Positions 23,301 through 36,350 of a stretch of DNA of 64,000 nt are shown here, one piece after another. The translations under genes were made by a program, and so were the position numbers. The DNA comes from Daldinia sp. FL1419. Taxonomy: Eukaryota; Ascomycota; Sordariomycetes; Xylariales; Hypoxylaceae. The notes under the pieces were generated by a model. The model ran no database searches. It had not been told where the DNA came from and saw only the letters and a program-made list of their open reading frames with translations. Every line of letters begins with the position of its first letter. Position 1 is the stretch's first letter. The DNA lies in NCBI GenBank assembly GCA_025201765.1, contig MU623491.1:17773-81772 (forward strand), read 5' to 3'.

Positions 23301-24097
23301 TGGTGAGTCTCTACAGAGGTTCGAATGTCAGTACGTTAAAATAGCAAGTCTCGCAAACACTTTCCTCCATATCTTTTTTACTTTGAGGGATCAACGTACT
23401 GGGGAATGTCATCCTTGAACACGGGACCGAGCGGACACGACCCATTCAAGATGTTATTGCAGAAATTCACGGTATTATGGAAAGGCTCGTAAGTCGAAAC
23501 GTCAACTTTGGAGTATAATGTTGTAACTTTGCGTTGATTAACTGGCACATTCGGTTCGGGCTCGTTTTGTATCTTCCCGTTCAGTACTTTATCGGGATCA
23601 TTCCAAACCGAAGAATTCCGTGGTGGTAGCTGATCGCTGCCGACGCGGCCCGTCACATTCCCCCAAACTGTCACGATCAGGTTGTGACTAGGGTTCTCAG
23701 TATCAAACTTGGCGTCGACATATAGAGGCATCCATTGAAGCTGAACTTGCTCTGCCGGTTGGTTGGAGTAGATATAGTTGCTATCTAAACAGTTGTCGAA
23801 ATCGACACTTACAGCAGATGCGGTACGAACCCAAGTGCATGCTACTAAAGAACCCAGTATAATATTGGAGAGAGATGGGGTTCTAAATTTTCGTGCTGTT
23901 GGGGTAAAAGTTGAGGAAGATAGAAACGGCAAGCATCTATCTTGCTTGGATTCATATATGCCTATCATCTTGACGGGCGAAGCATTATCTGTCGCATATA
24001 CATCTTGATTTTCGTCAATGTCGGCGTCGGCGAATGTTGAATAAGATCTTGAATAAGACGTAGGCGTACTAAGAAGCCTCGAAGTATAATTTCGCAT
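20364..24097 (-). CDS. TRP-like membrane protein of the Flc/Pkd2 family
   Basis: The main intron is 23311-23381 (GTAAAA..TGTAG), joining an extracellular ML-like domain to the transmembrane part. Exon 2 (23310-20364) encodes about nine hydrophobic segments, starting with KFVPLFVLISVGFATAFAG and ending with SWIGYVILLIHACVLVFGFLL, then a long disordered, Ser/Pro-rich cytoplasmic tail of about 540 residues. The ML-like domain contains SVDFDNCLDSNYI and paired cysteines (SVDFDNC, FCNNILNGSC). The family covers yeast flavin carrier (Flc) proteins and S. pombe Pkd2/Trp663, implicated in calcium and FAD handling and wall integrity at the ER, Golgi or plasma membrane. The signal peptide (SLSNIILGSLVACTWVRTASA) lies about 85 residues inside the open frame. 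A 174 nt in-frame intron at 23896-24069 (GTACGC..AACAG) would bring it to the N-terminus, giving about 1162 residues. The start is therefore tentative. Confidence 0.88.
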
Positions 24098-24169
24098 CGT
24101 TCGTCGTCGTCGAAAATGGTACCAAGATGGTGTCGCCCGGGGCTTAACGCAAAAAGGATCCAGGACCAC

Positions 24170-25215
24170 CTAGGGCCGCATCGTGCTCGAAATAGCAAGT
24201 CTCGCTGGACCTTAGATCTTAAACACTTGGAACCTTGCAATTGATTGGACGCGCGCGACAATAAAATGGTTCAAATGCACATAAAATAAATGGGAAAATA
24301 CTATTTTGTAAAATAGTAGAATAATAGATACGAGAAAAAAAAAAGATTATGAAAAAAAAACGAGGGAGGATTTAGGAAAGGAGATCGGATATCGGGTTAC
24401 TTTTGGGGCGTTGTTGTGGCAGTGCGTCGTTCGGTTTGTAGTGATTATGATGTTACCAAATCTAGCCTACCAGCCCAGCCTATTCAACCAGCCTAAGCCT
24501 ACCCAACTGGCCACCTTATAGGTACATAATTCTTAAACGATCCAAAATCAGAAATCCCTGCTTTTTTTCTTAGCTTGTTTTGCTTACTGCTGCAAGCTAT
24601 GATTTGTTAACGAAGGGGTTTTGCTGGTTCAATACGTAATGTTTGCGATAGAAATAACTACTTTTTTAGAAAAGATGAAAGTAGCGTGTAGGGTCAACAA
24701 ATAGGGAGTTGAACAATACTAATAGCGCCGCGTATTAACAAAATTATGATTAGGTTGTTAAGATGCATTCATTAACGTGAATCGGGACGGGAAATCAAGA
24801 ACGAAAGAGAGAAAAAAATGGTTAAGGCAGATATATTTCAGGGACCCTTGAAGCCGTCTTAAAGCCAACGCATTTTGATACATTAGCGCCTAAGACTAAA
24901 AGAATACGTACCTCGTACATCGTACAGGACTACCTATCATTACCCGAGTTGTGAAAGCTGAGCAATCCCCCATCTTCTTCACTAGTTATGCCTTTGGCAG
25001 TTTTCTTCAATCATAATTATAAGCAACAGCTATATAATATACCATATCCAAGATTGATAAGTAGTCTGTTGGCAATAGTTTAGGCCGTAGGATCGCATGA
25101 TGAACATCTATGCTATAATCCATCCAACCAATTAAAAATAACAACGATAATGATGAAGTCATTGTGGTTAAACTAATGCGACCTCAGGTACCAACTAGAA
25201 ATAATATAAAAGAGG
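24170..25215. other. Promoter side of TRP-like gene up to the AT-rich block
   Basis: About 1 kb with poly-A tracts at 24337-24361 and moderately AT-rich DNA of ordinary intergenic character. No gene seen. It ends at the TA dinucleotide that borders the transposon. Confidence 0.4.
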
Positions 25216-25217
25216 TA

Positions 25218-25253
25218 CAGTTATGGGACAAAAAAACCGCACACCTCAAATTT
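25218..25253 (+). repeat. Left terminal inverted repeat
   Basis: This 36 bp end matches the reverse complement of 36833-36868 at 34 of 36 positions. The first 24 bp are identical. Positions 25 and 27 are C here and T on the other end, a RIP-type difference. Confidence 0.9.
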
Positions 25254-26159
25254 TGTACCCCTAACATTCAAACTTAAATAATTTAATATAGAAAATAGAT
25301 AGAATTAATCGGCTTTTTATTTTAAATTATTTAGTTAATAAAGTATTTATTTCTGATTTATTATATTTATTATTATGTAAGATTGATGTTTAAATAGTTG
25401 ATATAAATAGGTCTAATTTTTCATATAAAATGTAATTTAATATAAAGTTATATATGATATAAGATAAACTTGGAAAAATTATAAATATAAATTATGAGTA
25501 ATTATATATATAAAACTACTTTCCATAAAATTCTAAGTATAAAATTGAATAAGTTATAAAGGTTTGAAATATATATGTTTTAGGGATTTTGATAAAAAAT
25601 CTACGTTTTTCTATAAAACATACCATATTCAATTAAATATAATTCAACCAAATTAAATAATTTCAATAAAGATAAATCTTATATATATAAATAAATACTT
25701 AAAATCTATATAAATATATTTTTTAAAATTTAAAAAAAAGTTTTAAGGGTCCAAAATATATTTTATATTTTACTTAAAATCCATTATATAATAACCTATT
25801 TTTTATAATTCCTCTCTTAATTATTTTCAAAATTTAAATTCATAAATAAAATCTAAAATAAATTTTAATATGACTTTATATATATAGATTATTAATATTT
25901 ACATATTATGATATTAAAAGGAATTATTGAAACTATATATATACTGGAGGTTACCCCAAGGACTGATATAATCCTTAAGTTTTTAAATAAGATCTTTTAT
26001 TAAGATAAAATTATATTATTATATTAAAACTTTTTGGAAATTATTATAAAAAATTAATAAAATAATTAATAAATATTATATTAAATTAAGAAAATATAAT
26101 TAAGTAATAGATATTGAACTAATATAGAATGATTAAATAATAAATATTATTTTATAAAA

Positions 26160-26400
26160 ACCTTATTAACCTCTTTAAAGCCAAACCCTCCAAATCTTCA
26201 CAGTTCTTTAAGACATAAATAGGCCCTCAAGAGTTGTTTTTCTTATCTGATCAGAAGAGGCTCACAAAGTTCTAAAGATTAATTTCTTCATAGAGTCTTC
26301 GTACGAGAATATACAGTTTCTATCTCCTCCTTTGAAGATATCCTCCTAAAATACGCTACTATTGGCAAGCAATCACATATAATAATTCTTTTATCCAATC
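26160..26400 (-). repeat. Copy of the interblock ~270 bp repeat (inverted)
   Basis: Read on the minus strand this shows TCGTACGAAGACTCTATGAAG, then TGATCAGATAAGAAAAACAA, GGGCCTATTTATGT and GAGGTTAATAAGGTTTTTA in the same order as the unit at 61400-61640 and the one at 62430-62660 in the second AT block. It is only lightly RIP-mutated. Confidence 0.75.
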
Positions 26401-26742
26401 ATTTAATTATATTAAAATAGGATATATATATAAAATAAATTACTTATATTATTAAATTTATTTTAAAGAATAGATAGGTATATTTATAATATATAAGGTT
26501 ATGGATGTAAAGCATATTATATCCTTATATATTAATTATATAAATTTTAATAAATTATATTCTTCAAGATATAATTATCTTGTATCCTTAAGTTCATATA
26601 ACCTCTGATTTATTATAAAGCTTTTGTTTAATATAAATAATTAATAAAATCTTAATAAGATATTATAAATTTATAATTAGGTTTATTTTTTTTTGATTAA
26701 TTAATCCTAATTAATTATAGAATTATTACCATTAAATAAAAA

Positions 26743-26960
26743 CTTTAATAGTTCCTGCAGGATATGCCCTACATTTTTATTGTACGAAGCTTTATAGAAA
26801 ACCTGATGATTTTATACTTGAGAACTTGAGTTGATTAGATAAGAAAACAATCTTTGAGGGTTTATTTATATCCAAAAAAGTTTATGGAGACCTTAGAAGG
26901 ATTAGTTTTATAAAAATAATTTTAATTATATAATTATATTATTCCAGTTTAAAATTCCCT
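26743..26960 (+). repeat. Copy of the interblock ~270 bp repeat (direct)
   Basis: Contains GCAGGATATGCCCTACATTT, ATTGTACGAAGC, TTGATTAGATAAGAAAACAA, GGGTTTATTTATATCC and CCTTAGAAGGATTAGTTTTAT, collinear with 61320-61660. It forms an inverted pair with the copy at 26160-26400. Confidence 0.75.
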
Positions 26961-27350
26961 AGAATTAACAATGTTGTTTGTTAATAAATTAATTTTGATA
27001 AAATGAATTGGAAAAATATTTTAAAGAAATTAATTAAATTTTATATAAGTTGAAAGAAAAATCTTAATTCCCTAAATCTTTTAATTATTATATTCTTATT
27101 TTTTAACCTTTAAATGTTTTTTATTTTTATTTAATGTTCTTTGGTTTTGTTCATTTGTTTATTAAGTTGATTGGTTGTTGTTTAGTTGTATATGGTTAAA
27201 AGTTCTTTTAAATTCTTCTTATTTAGGTTATTTTAATGGTATGTTCGGTTGTGGTTTAATTGTTGATTTTGTTAATGTTTTTTTAGGTTATATATATAAG
27301 TTAAGTCCTTTTTATTTGAAATAAGTAATTTATTACAGTTTATAGGTTAT

Positions 27351-27554
27351 TGGTGGTTGAATGACTTATGTCTTCAGTCTGGCATACGACCCCTAAGAAG
27401 TACTTATATATCTATTATTATATAAGGATAGGTTTCCTACCTATTTCTCCTAGATAACTTTCTTCTTTAAATAATTATAATATATTAATTTTACCCTTAT
27501 TATTATTTATTTTATTATTATTTTATTTTTATTTTATATATATACCTACCAATA
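27351..27554 (+). repeat. 5' LTR (204 bp)
   Basis: Starts TGGTGGTTGAATGACTTATG and ends CCTACCAATA. It is collinear over its full length with 33342-33545. In the first 50 bp nearly every difference is a G/A or C/T transition. This copy keeps more G/C at its start than the 3' LTR, whose own 3' end is better preserved. Confidence 0.88.
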
Positions 27555-29840
27555 TTAATCAATATTATTAAATAATTAGTAATATAGATTAATAAGGTTA
27601 GAAGAATTATTATTATAACAATTTAAAAACCTTTATTATAATAATATAAATAATATTAATATTACATTTTCAATTACCTTTATAATAGATAATTATTATT
27701 TAACATTATTTAATTTTTAAAATATATATTTTTTCAAATTACTATTTTTATTATTATATTTATTTTTAATATTTATTTTTATAATATCTCAATTAAAAAG
27801 TTCAATATAAACATAAAATTATATCTTATTCAATAATATAAATACTATTTAAATAAAAAGTATAGATATATTTTATAAATTAATAAAATATTTATCTTTT
27901 TAAAATATAATATTTATTAATTAATTTAATTATAAGGTTATAAAATAGATGAATATTATTTTTATAAATGCGATTTTTAAGTAAAAAGTAATTTGGATAT
28001 TATAAATAATAAAAGATTTTAAAGTTACGGATTTAAATTCCTTACATACATACATATTTAATAAAATATTAGTTAAATATAAGGAATATTTTAAAAAATT
28101 TATTATAAACAATTTTATCAACATATTAAAACCAATTAAAACTACCTTATAAATAACATTAATATAAAAAGATATTTATATAAGAAAATCAAATATTAAT
28201 TATATAAAAATATTTAATAACCTCATATCTATAAATGAACTATTACAATAAAATTTAAATAAATTAAAGATTATAAAATTTAAATAACTTAATATATTAA
28301 TATAAAAAATATTAATAATCAATATTAAAAGAAAATTAATATATCCCAATATAAAAACAACTACTTAAATAATAGCACTTATACAGTAATAACAACCAAC
28401 AACTTATAACTTATAAATACCTATTTATTAAATTACATAAGCGGAATAATTAAATACCACCTTTTATAATCCTTTTTATTTTATATAATACATATTTCCT
28501 ATTCTATAACCATTATTACTTAACTTCTTTTCTATTCTTAATACCTTACCAATAACCCAAATAAAATCTATTTTATAACCCCCTCCCCCCCTAACCATAA
28601 TTCCATTACATCAATTATTATCCCATCTTTATTTCATAAAATTTTATTATAATTCTTAAAAAATTTAAAGATTTTCTAATTAATTAAAATAATCCCAACA
28701 AAAGAATTAATTAATATTTAATATCCTTTTTAAGCTCCTTTTTTAATAAGGATCCCCAATATTTACTTAATTACCACTATTTTTACCCTTTTTAACTTAC
28801 CTTATTTATCTTATACAACAAAGATATAACCTAAGTTATAACTTTAGATATAATACAGGTCCTGTACCAGCCTAACCCCCTCCTCCAATCCTGGGAAATA
28901 GTTTTAAACCCCCTAAACCACCATTAAATGATCCATATATAATTATAATACTACCCTTAAATGTTAGAACAAATAGAGGGAACCAACTAATAGAAAATTA
29001 TAATTTTTCCTTCCTAATAATACTATTACTTATATAAAAAAAAATCTTTTAAAATTAAATCCCTATATTTATTAATAATTAATAAATATTAATTTATTTT
29101 ATAATCCCCCCAAAATATATTTTTAATAAAATATATTTATCCACCATTATAAAATATTTTAAAAAAGTTTAAAATATCAATAATAATTATATTAAAAAAT
29201 CATATAATATTTTTAAAAATAAATTTAAATTTTTTTAAAAAATATATTTTATAATAAATATATATTTATTATAGTTTTATATTATATTTTTATTAATATT
29301 AATAAAAAGAATATTTTTTTATTTTTTATATGATATTTTTTAACATTAATATTTTATTAATATATATTTTACTTTATAATATTATTTAATATTATAAAAA
29401 ATAAAAATTAATATTATTAAGATTGGATAAGTATTATTTTTTTTAATGTTAAGGTAAAAAAGTAAAATTAAGGGAAGATAAATATAAAAATATTATAAAT
29501 TTTATTTAATAAATTATAGTTATATTAGAAAATATTTAATTTTAATTATAAAAGAAAATTATAATTTATTATAATTATTTATAAAATATATTAAAATGTA
29601 TTATAATTTTAAAATATATTCTTTAAATTATTAAGGATAATTGTAACTTTAATTAATAAATTTTGAATATTCTTTCAAAATTATAAAATTATAAAAGTAT
29701 TATAATAATTTATAATTAATAATATTAATAAGGATAATGATAAAGAAATTTGTAATAATTATATTAATAAAAAATATTATAAAAATAATAAAAATGGAAA
29801 ATATATTTTTAAATAATTTAAGAAGGTTTGGAAATATAAA

Positions 29841-29882
29841 TGTTGGGTATATAAAAAGGAAAATTGTTAATTTATTAAATAT
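29841..29882 (+). pseudogene. Relic gag zinc knuckle of the Copia element
   Basis: The frame reads C-W-V-Y-K-K-E-N-C-stop-F-I-K-Y. In fungal Copia gag proteins the pattern is C-x2-C-x4-C-x4-H. Here the second Cys and the His are Tyr and a Trp is a stop, each explained by one C-to-T or G-to-A transition. Confidence 0.7.
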
Positions 29883-30189
29883 TTAAAAGTTAATTGTAAA
29901 AAGGTTAGAGAAGATTGGAAAGTTAAATATGATATATTTAAAAAGAATTATATAATCTTTTTAATAAATTATAAAAGATTTGAAAATTAAAATTTAAAAT
30001 AAGAAAATAATAATACTTATAATATAATCCTAAAATTAAAAAATAATAAAAATATATAATTTATAATAATAATATATTTATTTAATTAAGTATTTTATTA
30101 TTATATTATAACTTTTATTTTTTTAATAATTAAAAAAATTAATATTATTTTTATCCTAAATTAATATATAAAAATTATATTCTAAAGAA

Positions 30190-30640
30190 TTATACTAAAT
30201 ATTGGAGTTACTTATATTTTAATAATAAATAAAGAATAATACCTTATCTTTATTAATAAATATCCTAATTAGAAGTTTAAAATAAATTGTACCTATATTA
30301 AAAAAATTAATATTAGGTTTGAAAATAAATCTTTTATTAAATTATTAAATATAATTATAGTTAATATTTTATTTAATGATGTAGATTTCCATATCATAGA
30401 ATTAAATATATTGTTCTTCTTTTTGATTAAGGATATAGATTATTTAAGAATATATTTTAATAATATTATTAATTAATTAATATATAAAAATAATATAATA
30501 ATTAATATTAAATAAAAATGGGGATATTTATGATTTTATTTAAATAATATTACTTATTTTACGGAGATGGAGTTATAATATTTGTACACCTATTTCAATC
30601 ATCTTACAATTAAGAAACTCTATAACCTTTTGGATAAGAT
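30190..30640 (+). pseudogene. Relic protease and pre-integrase domains
   Basis: One plus-strand reading shows DVDFHIIELNILFFLLIKD at about 30378-30434 and then FYLNNITYFTEMELQYL-type residues at about 30533-30583. These align with the aspartic protease end and the pre-integrase L-H-x-x-x-G-H region of fungal Copia polyproteins. Several stops interrupt it. Confidence 0.65.
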
Positions 30641-31159
30641 TAACCATAATATTAATATAAATAATTTTAAAAAAATTAATAAATTTTATTATTATTATTA
30701 AATTAAAAATAAAAATTTATAAAAATTTAAATTTACCTTTAAGGATCTTAATATAAACTTTAATTATAAAATAGTTATTAATATTATATATTTAAAAAAA
30801 TAATCAATCTTATATGTAATTAATATTATTATTAATTTTTAAATAATATAATTTATAAAAGATATTATAACCAAAAAAATATAAGAAATATTAAAAGAAT
30901 ATTGAATTAATATTTATCTTAACCTTTTAGATATTATCTCTTACAATGTAGGAATAAACTTTAATAACCTAGAATTCTGAAATAAAACATATATTATTGG
31001 AGTTATATATCATTAGGTATTAATTAAAGTATATTAATTTATTAGTAAAGTAGAAGAATACCACGGTTTAATCTGCCAAATTTATGAAATAATTACAAAT
31101 AAATTTTAAAATTTTGGTTTAAGGGTATTATAGTTGTAAATAATTATAAAGATAATTAA

Positions 31160-33250
31160 TAATATAATTAATCCTAATAGATTAATTCCTACATTATTTA
31201 TTTTTAAAGCCTATCCCTAAATTAATATAAATTTATTACCTATATTTATTTAGATTTATTATATCTTAATAATGTAGAAGGTTATGATTAAAATTAAAAA
31301 AATTAAATTATAATATTTTATTTAAAATATATTTAATATTTGTAATAATTTTAATATTATAAAGATATTACCTATATTTTTATTTATTAGTAATAAAATT
31401 CTTATCTATTAAGAAAAGGGTGGATAAAAAGGCTTTTATAAAATTATTACAATTATTAATAAAGATATTACTATAGTATCTAATATATCTAAAAAAATAT
31501 CTACGTTCTAAAGCTCTTATATTAAACCTTATATTTAATTTAAGGATAATCCAATACCTATTAAGGAACTTTAAATATAATTACCTAAATTTATATTTAA
31601 TTTGAATAATTATAAAATAATCTTAAAAAAAAATCTTATATATATTAATAATTTTTTATATATTAATATTCTATATCTTAATAATAAAAAATAAAATAAT
31701 TTAATTTTGGTGTTTTAATTATATATAATGGGAAAGATTATTACCATAAGAAAACCATATAAAATATTAAATATAAAAGAATTTAATATATTATTTAATA
31801 AAGGAATTTTATAATTTAAAATATATAATATATTAATTTATTAAAAAATAATAATTTTTAAATTATGAATAATTTATAAAATAAAGGGAAAAAATATATT
31901 AATATCTTATAAAAAATTAAAACTTATTATTTAAAATTATGGCAATCTTAATAAAAAATTTATTATAATATATGTCCCTACCATCCAAAAGGCAAATCAA
32001 TGCCTCATTCTAACCCTAACTCCAATTCTCCAATATTAAAGTATAAAAATCATAATAAGAGATATTATTATAATATATACCTAATTTAAAATACCTATAT
32101 AGTAAATAATATTTATATAATTATTAATAGAATTAAAAAAATAAATACCTCAAAAGGATATTATTATATATTATTAAACCATTATATGACTTAGTTAAAT
32201 TAAGGATGTATTAATTTGAAACTTATTTATATTATTATTAATAGAAATTTAATATAAAATTATTAATATTTGATCTATATTTATTAATAATAGATATAAC
32301 CTTATTTAGAATTATAAACCTTTAAATAAATAATACCTTAAATATCAACATTATAGAATTCCTAATAATAGAAGATAAGGTATTTATTAAAGTTAAGATT
32401 AAGGCATACCCCTAAAAAATATTAAACATTAAAATCAAAGATTTTAACAACTTATATTTTATTATCTATAAGGAAGGTTATAATATAATTATTATATAAA
32501 AAAGATAAATTAAGAAATTTAAATAATTAAATGTAAAATTATTAAATATAATTAAAAAATTTATTAAATAACAGGTACAAAAAGTATATATCTCTTCCAT
32601 TTACCAACCTAAAATAACTTTCAATTATTCAACAATAGCTTAACATTTGGAGTTAAATTTTAAAAAAATAAAAGTCCTTAATACCTAAATTAAATAATAA
32701 ATGGATAATTAATTACAAAAATTTAATTATATTAATTTGGATTTTTAAAATTTATATCTATATATTTTTATTAATAATTCATTTATAAATAATAAAGATT
32801 TAAATTTCTTAATCAATTATATTATTATACTAAATAATAAAAAATTAATTAATTAAAATAATAAAATCTAAATTACTAATAACATCATTCATTAATCATC
32901 CACCAAATACAAATATATCACCTAAAACATACTTACTAACAAAATTTATAAAATAATCCAAAATTTTAATGTTAGATATATTATCCATCATACAATTAAC
33001 ACCATCTTAAAATGCCTTTTATTATCTAAGGTTCCATTAATCCTATATACTAATTCATTCTCTTTATATTAATACCTTATTTAAATAAATAATATTAATA
33101 AAAAGAGATTAATAATTAATTTAATAACTTTATAATAATTATATAAAAACTAAAAAATCAATAATATTTAATGGATCTATAACATATATAATCCTATGAA
33201 CACCATAATAAAGGCATCCCCAAACAAGGCCATACAAACATTAGTAAAAA
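31160..33250 (+). pseudogene. Relic integrase, reverse transcriptase and RNase H
   Basis: At 31165-31230 the frame keeps an L-I-P-T-L-F-I-F-x-A-Y-P motif typical of fungal Copia integrase ends. At about 31970-32080 it reads YVPTIQKANQCLILTLTP and then IRDI near the first reverse-transcriptase catalytic motif. At about 32766-32820 (INNSFINNKDLNF) and 32903-32925 (STKYKYIT) the RNase H domain is visible. The domain order is intact, but every domain has premature stops, so no function remains. Confidence 0.7.
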
Positions 33251-33341
33251 ATAACCAAATTAATTTACAATTAAAAAAATAGATAAAATAAGAATTAAAT
33301 ATTAAATTTATAATATAATTATAAAAAAAAAATAAAATAAA

Positions 33342-33545
33342 TAGTAATTAAATGATTTATATTTTTAATCTAATATATAACCCTTAAAAAATACTTATAT
33401 ATCTATTATTATATAAAAATAGGTTTCCCACCTATCTTTCTTAAATAACTTTCTTCTTTAAACAACTATAATACACCAATCTCACCCCTATTATTATTTA
33501 TTTTATTATTATCTTACTTTTACCTTACGTACGTACCTACCAACA
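33342..33545 (+). repeat. 3' LTR (204 bp)
   Basis: Begins TAGTAATTAAATGATTTATA, which is the 5' LTR start with all Gs mutated to A except two, and ends CCTACCAACA, an intact CA terminus followed by the GTTAT duplication. Confidence 0.88.
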
Positions 33546-36350
33546 GTTATACAGTTATTTAATTGTAGGTTTCCAGGGGTATTATTTAAAATAGGTTTTA
33601 ATATATACTTATTACTTATCTTTATACTATATATTTTAATTAGTTTACTTTTAGGTAAATGGATAGTTTTAGGTGTTTTGTTTTGGGGTATTATCTTTGG
33701 TAGTGGTTTATTTTTGATTATTTTAAAGGTTTTATTAAGTATTAATATTAATATTAAGTTGTTGATTACTTATATTGCTGTTAGTTTGGTTAGTGATTTT
33801 ATATAATTATTAAATATTTTATAATGGTTATTATTATTCTTAATTGTAATTAATAACTCTTGTAATTTATGTTTGATTATATGTAGCGTGTAAGTATATC
33901 AAAATCTATAAGTCTAATTATTTTTTTAAATAATTAAAGGTACGTTGTGTAGCTTCCCAGGAATAGGCTTTTTTAGTTTTTTAAATACTGTAGTTATCTA
34001 TTTTTTGATACAATTGGCTCATTGTTCTAATCCTTTACAAATTGAATTAATAATTCATAAATGGCATTTTTTAAATATATAAGTTATAAGAAGGAAGTAA
34101 TTTCAATTATATATCTTTGTTAGTTATATACACTTTGGATTAGACAAATTGGTATGTATTAATAAAAATAATATTTAAGTACCTTATTATATAATTTTAG
34201 ATATTAATAAATTAAAACTTCTTTTAAAATTATATCCTAAGGTTTATATTAATTCCTTCTTGTAAAAGACTCCTTAATCAAATGTATCACGTATAGTTAG
34301 CTTTTAAAAAGCTATAATATAAGAATTATTTAATTATTGTTTTTTAATATACAATTATAGGGCTTGTATTAATGTTAATAACAAATTATTGCGTTAATGG
34401 TTTGTTTTGATTCCTAATGGTACTGTAGTATTTTTAACTAACTGATTAAATGTTGCTATGAGGCCTTGAATCTCTTCAGTATTTATATCTAATTAAGGAG
34501 ATGGGTTCTTATATTTAACTAATTTATTATATTTAATTGGATAAATAATATTTATAAGGGTCTATAACAATCTAATTATTTTACTATAAATATTTGAAAT
34601 TAATAAATTTATTATATTATTAATTAAATAAATTTAATAATAATTTAATATTACAAAATATTATTAAATTAATATTAATAATTAATAATAATATTGGTAT
34701 TAAATACGTGTTGTATGAATTGTTTTAACCTAATTAGGTGGAATATAAATTTTGAATAAAAGAAAATTGTACTGTAAAGGAAAAAAAAGAGTGTTATGGA
34801 AGTGTTAGAGATAAAAAGATGAATTGATGGTATTTTTATATTTTAATTTTATAATTATTATTATTTAAATTAGTAAGTATTTATTAATTGTAGTTGCGAC
34901 TTTGTACGGTGTGTATGCTTGAACTTATACGTGAACACTGAGTAGCGTTTTTTAGCAGTTTAATCATATTAATTATAAATAACATCTTTTATTTTAATAT
35001 ATTATAGTTTAATATTATGGTTATTATTCTTTTTCTTTTTTTTACCCTTTATTTTTCCTTTTGGATTTATTATTTAGTTTTTTTAATTTAAAATGTTTTA
35101 TTATATTTGATTGGGTATTAATTAATAAATTTTTAAAATATTTTTTTAATTTAAGTTAATAAATGTAAATTTTTTAAATAATAATTTTATATTAATAATA
35201 TTATTAATTAGTATTTTTAATAGTAGTGATAGTGATGAATTAAATGATTAATCTTTTATTGTTGTTTTTTCATTTAATTATGCTCCTACAGTATAATTTA
35301 ATTAAACTAATAATATTAATGAATTTAAGAAATATTAGAAGTTAATTACTTATATTAATGGTTCTTTCTTTGATTTTTATTATCTTATAAATAATTTTTT
35401 AAAATAATCTAAATAATTCCTGATTAATTAGAATATTTAAATGCTTGATATGATGGAATTTAAAGTTTTTGATAGTGCTGGTATTAATTGATATATTTGT
35501 TAGAAAATTATTAATGATGATTTTTGGAAGAATAATCTTTGTTATCCTTATTATTTTGATATAATTTTATTATGATTATTAATTAAATAATTTATTGTAT
35601 ATATTAATATTTATAGAGGTAATTTTATTAATAAATATATAATTAAAATTTTAATTAATTTTTATTATATAAAAGATTTAATAGTTTAGGTATTTAGCTT
35701 TCCAAATAAAATTCTTTGTAAATTTTGTAAAAAATATTTCCAATTATTTAATTCTAAGATTCGTATTGGTATATGGCTATTTTTTAGTTGTTATACTCTT
35801 TTTAGTAAAAATGATTATAATAATTGCCTATATATTATAATTAAATGTAATTTTTAAATTCCTAAATTTAAATTCTTTTATAATTGGGCTAATTATATGT
35901 TAACTATTTATAAAGATATAATTAAAAAAAGTTTTTTAGTTATTAATAAATATAATGGTTGGAAATTGATAAAAAAAATATTTTTGGTTTAGATATAAAA
36001 AAAAAAAAGTTAATAATATTAAATATTATTATGTAATTAATGTAATGGTTTAATTAACAATTAATTTTTGTTTATATAGAATTTAAAAAAAAAAATAGAA
36101 ATCTAAAATAATAAATAAAATAAAATAAAAATTTTAATTTAATATTTATTTTTAGTTGGGGTTATGACTATCATTGTAATAGGTTCCAATAAATACTCTT
36201 TTTGTTTAATTATATATTTGATAATAAAAAGATCTTATTATATAGTATTTATAAGGGGTGTTAATAAAGGTGCTAGCGGGGTTGGTAAAAGGGTTAATAA
36301 GAGTGTTTCATAAGGTAATAATATATTTTATAAGGTAATAATATATTAAT

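Larger units (their letters stand above)
27351..33545 (+). mobile_element. Ty1/Copia LTR retrotransposon, RIP-inactivated
   Basis: A complete but dead 6,195 bp element with 204 bp direct LTRs (27351-27554, 33342-33545), TG..CA ends (mutated to TG..TA and TA..CA), and an exact GTTAT duplication at 27346-27350 and 33546-33550. A purine run (A10-T-AAAA type) precedes the 3' LTR as expected for a polypurine tract. On the plus strand the domain order is gag zinc knuckle (~29841), aspartic protease (~30190-30440), pre-integrase (~30520-30640), integrase C-terminal part (~31160-31500), reverse transcriptase (~31770-32400) and RNase H (~32760-33250). Integrase before reverse transcriptase defines Copia rather than Gypsy. 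Frames are broken by many stops that fit CpA-to-TpA changes. The element sits inside the TIR transposon and so inserted after it. Confidence 0.88.

Noticed and set aside
27930..28124. Ile/Leu/Phe-rich 64-codon frame in AT-rich DNA (similarly 61799-61984)
   Set aside because: Composition artefact of AT-rich DNA, not a membrane protein.
27351..33545. Gypsy superfamily assignment for the LTR element
   Set aside because: Integrase-type motifs lie before the reverse-transcriptase motifs, the Copia order.
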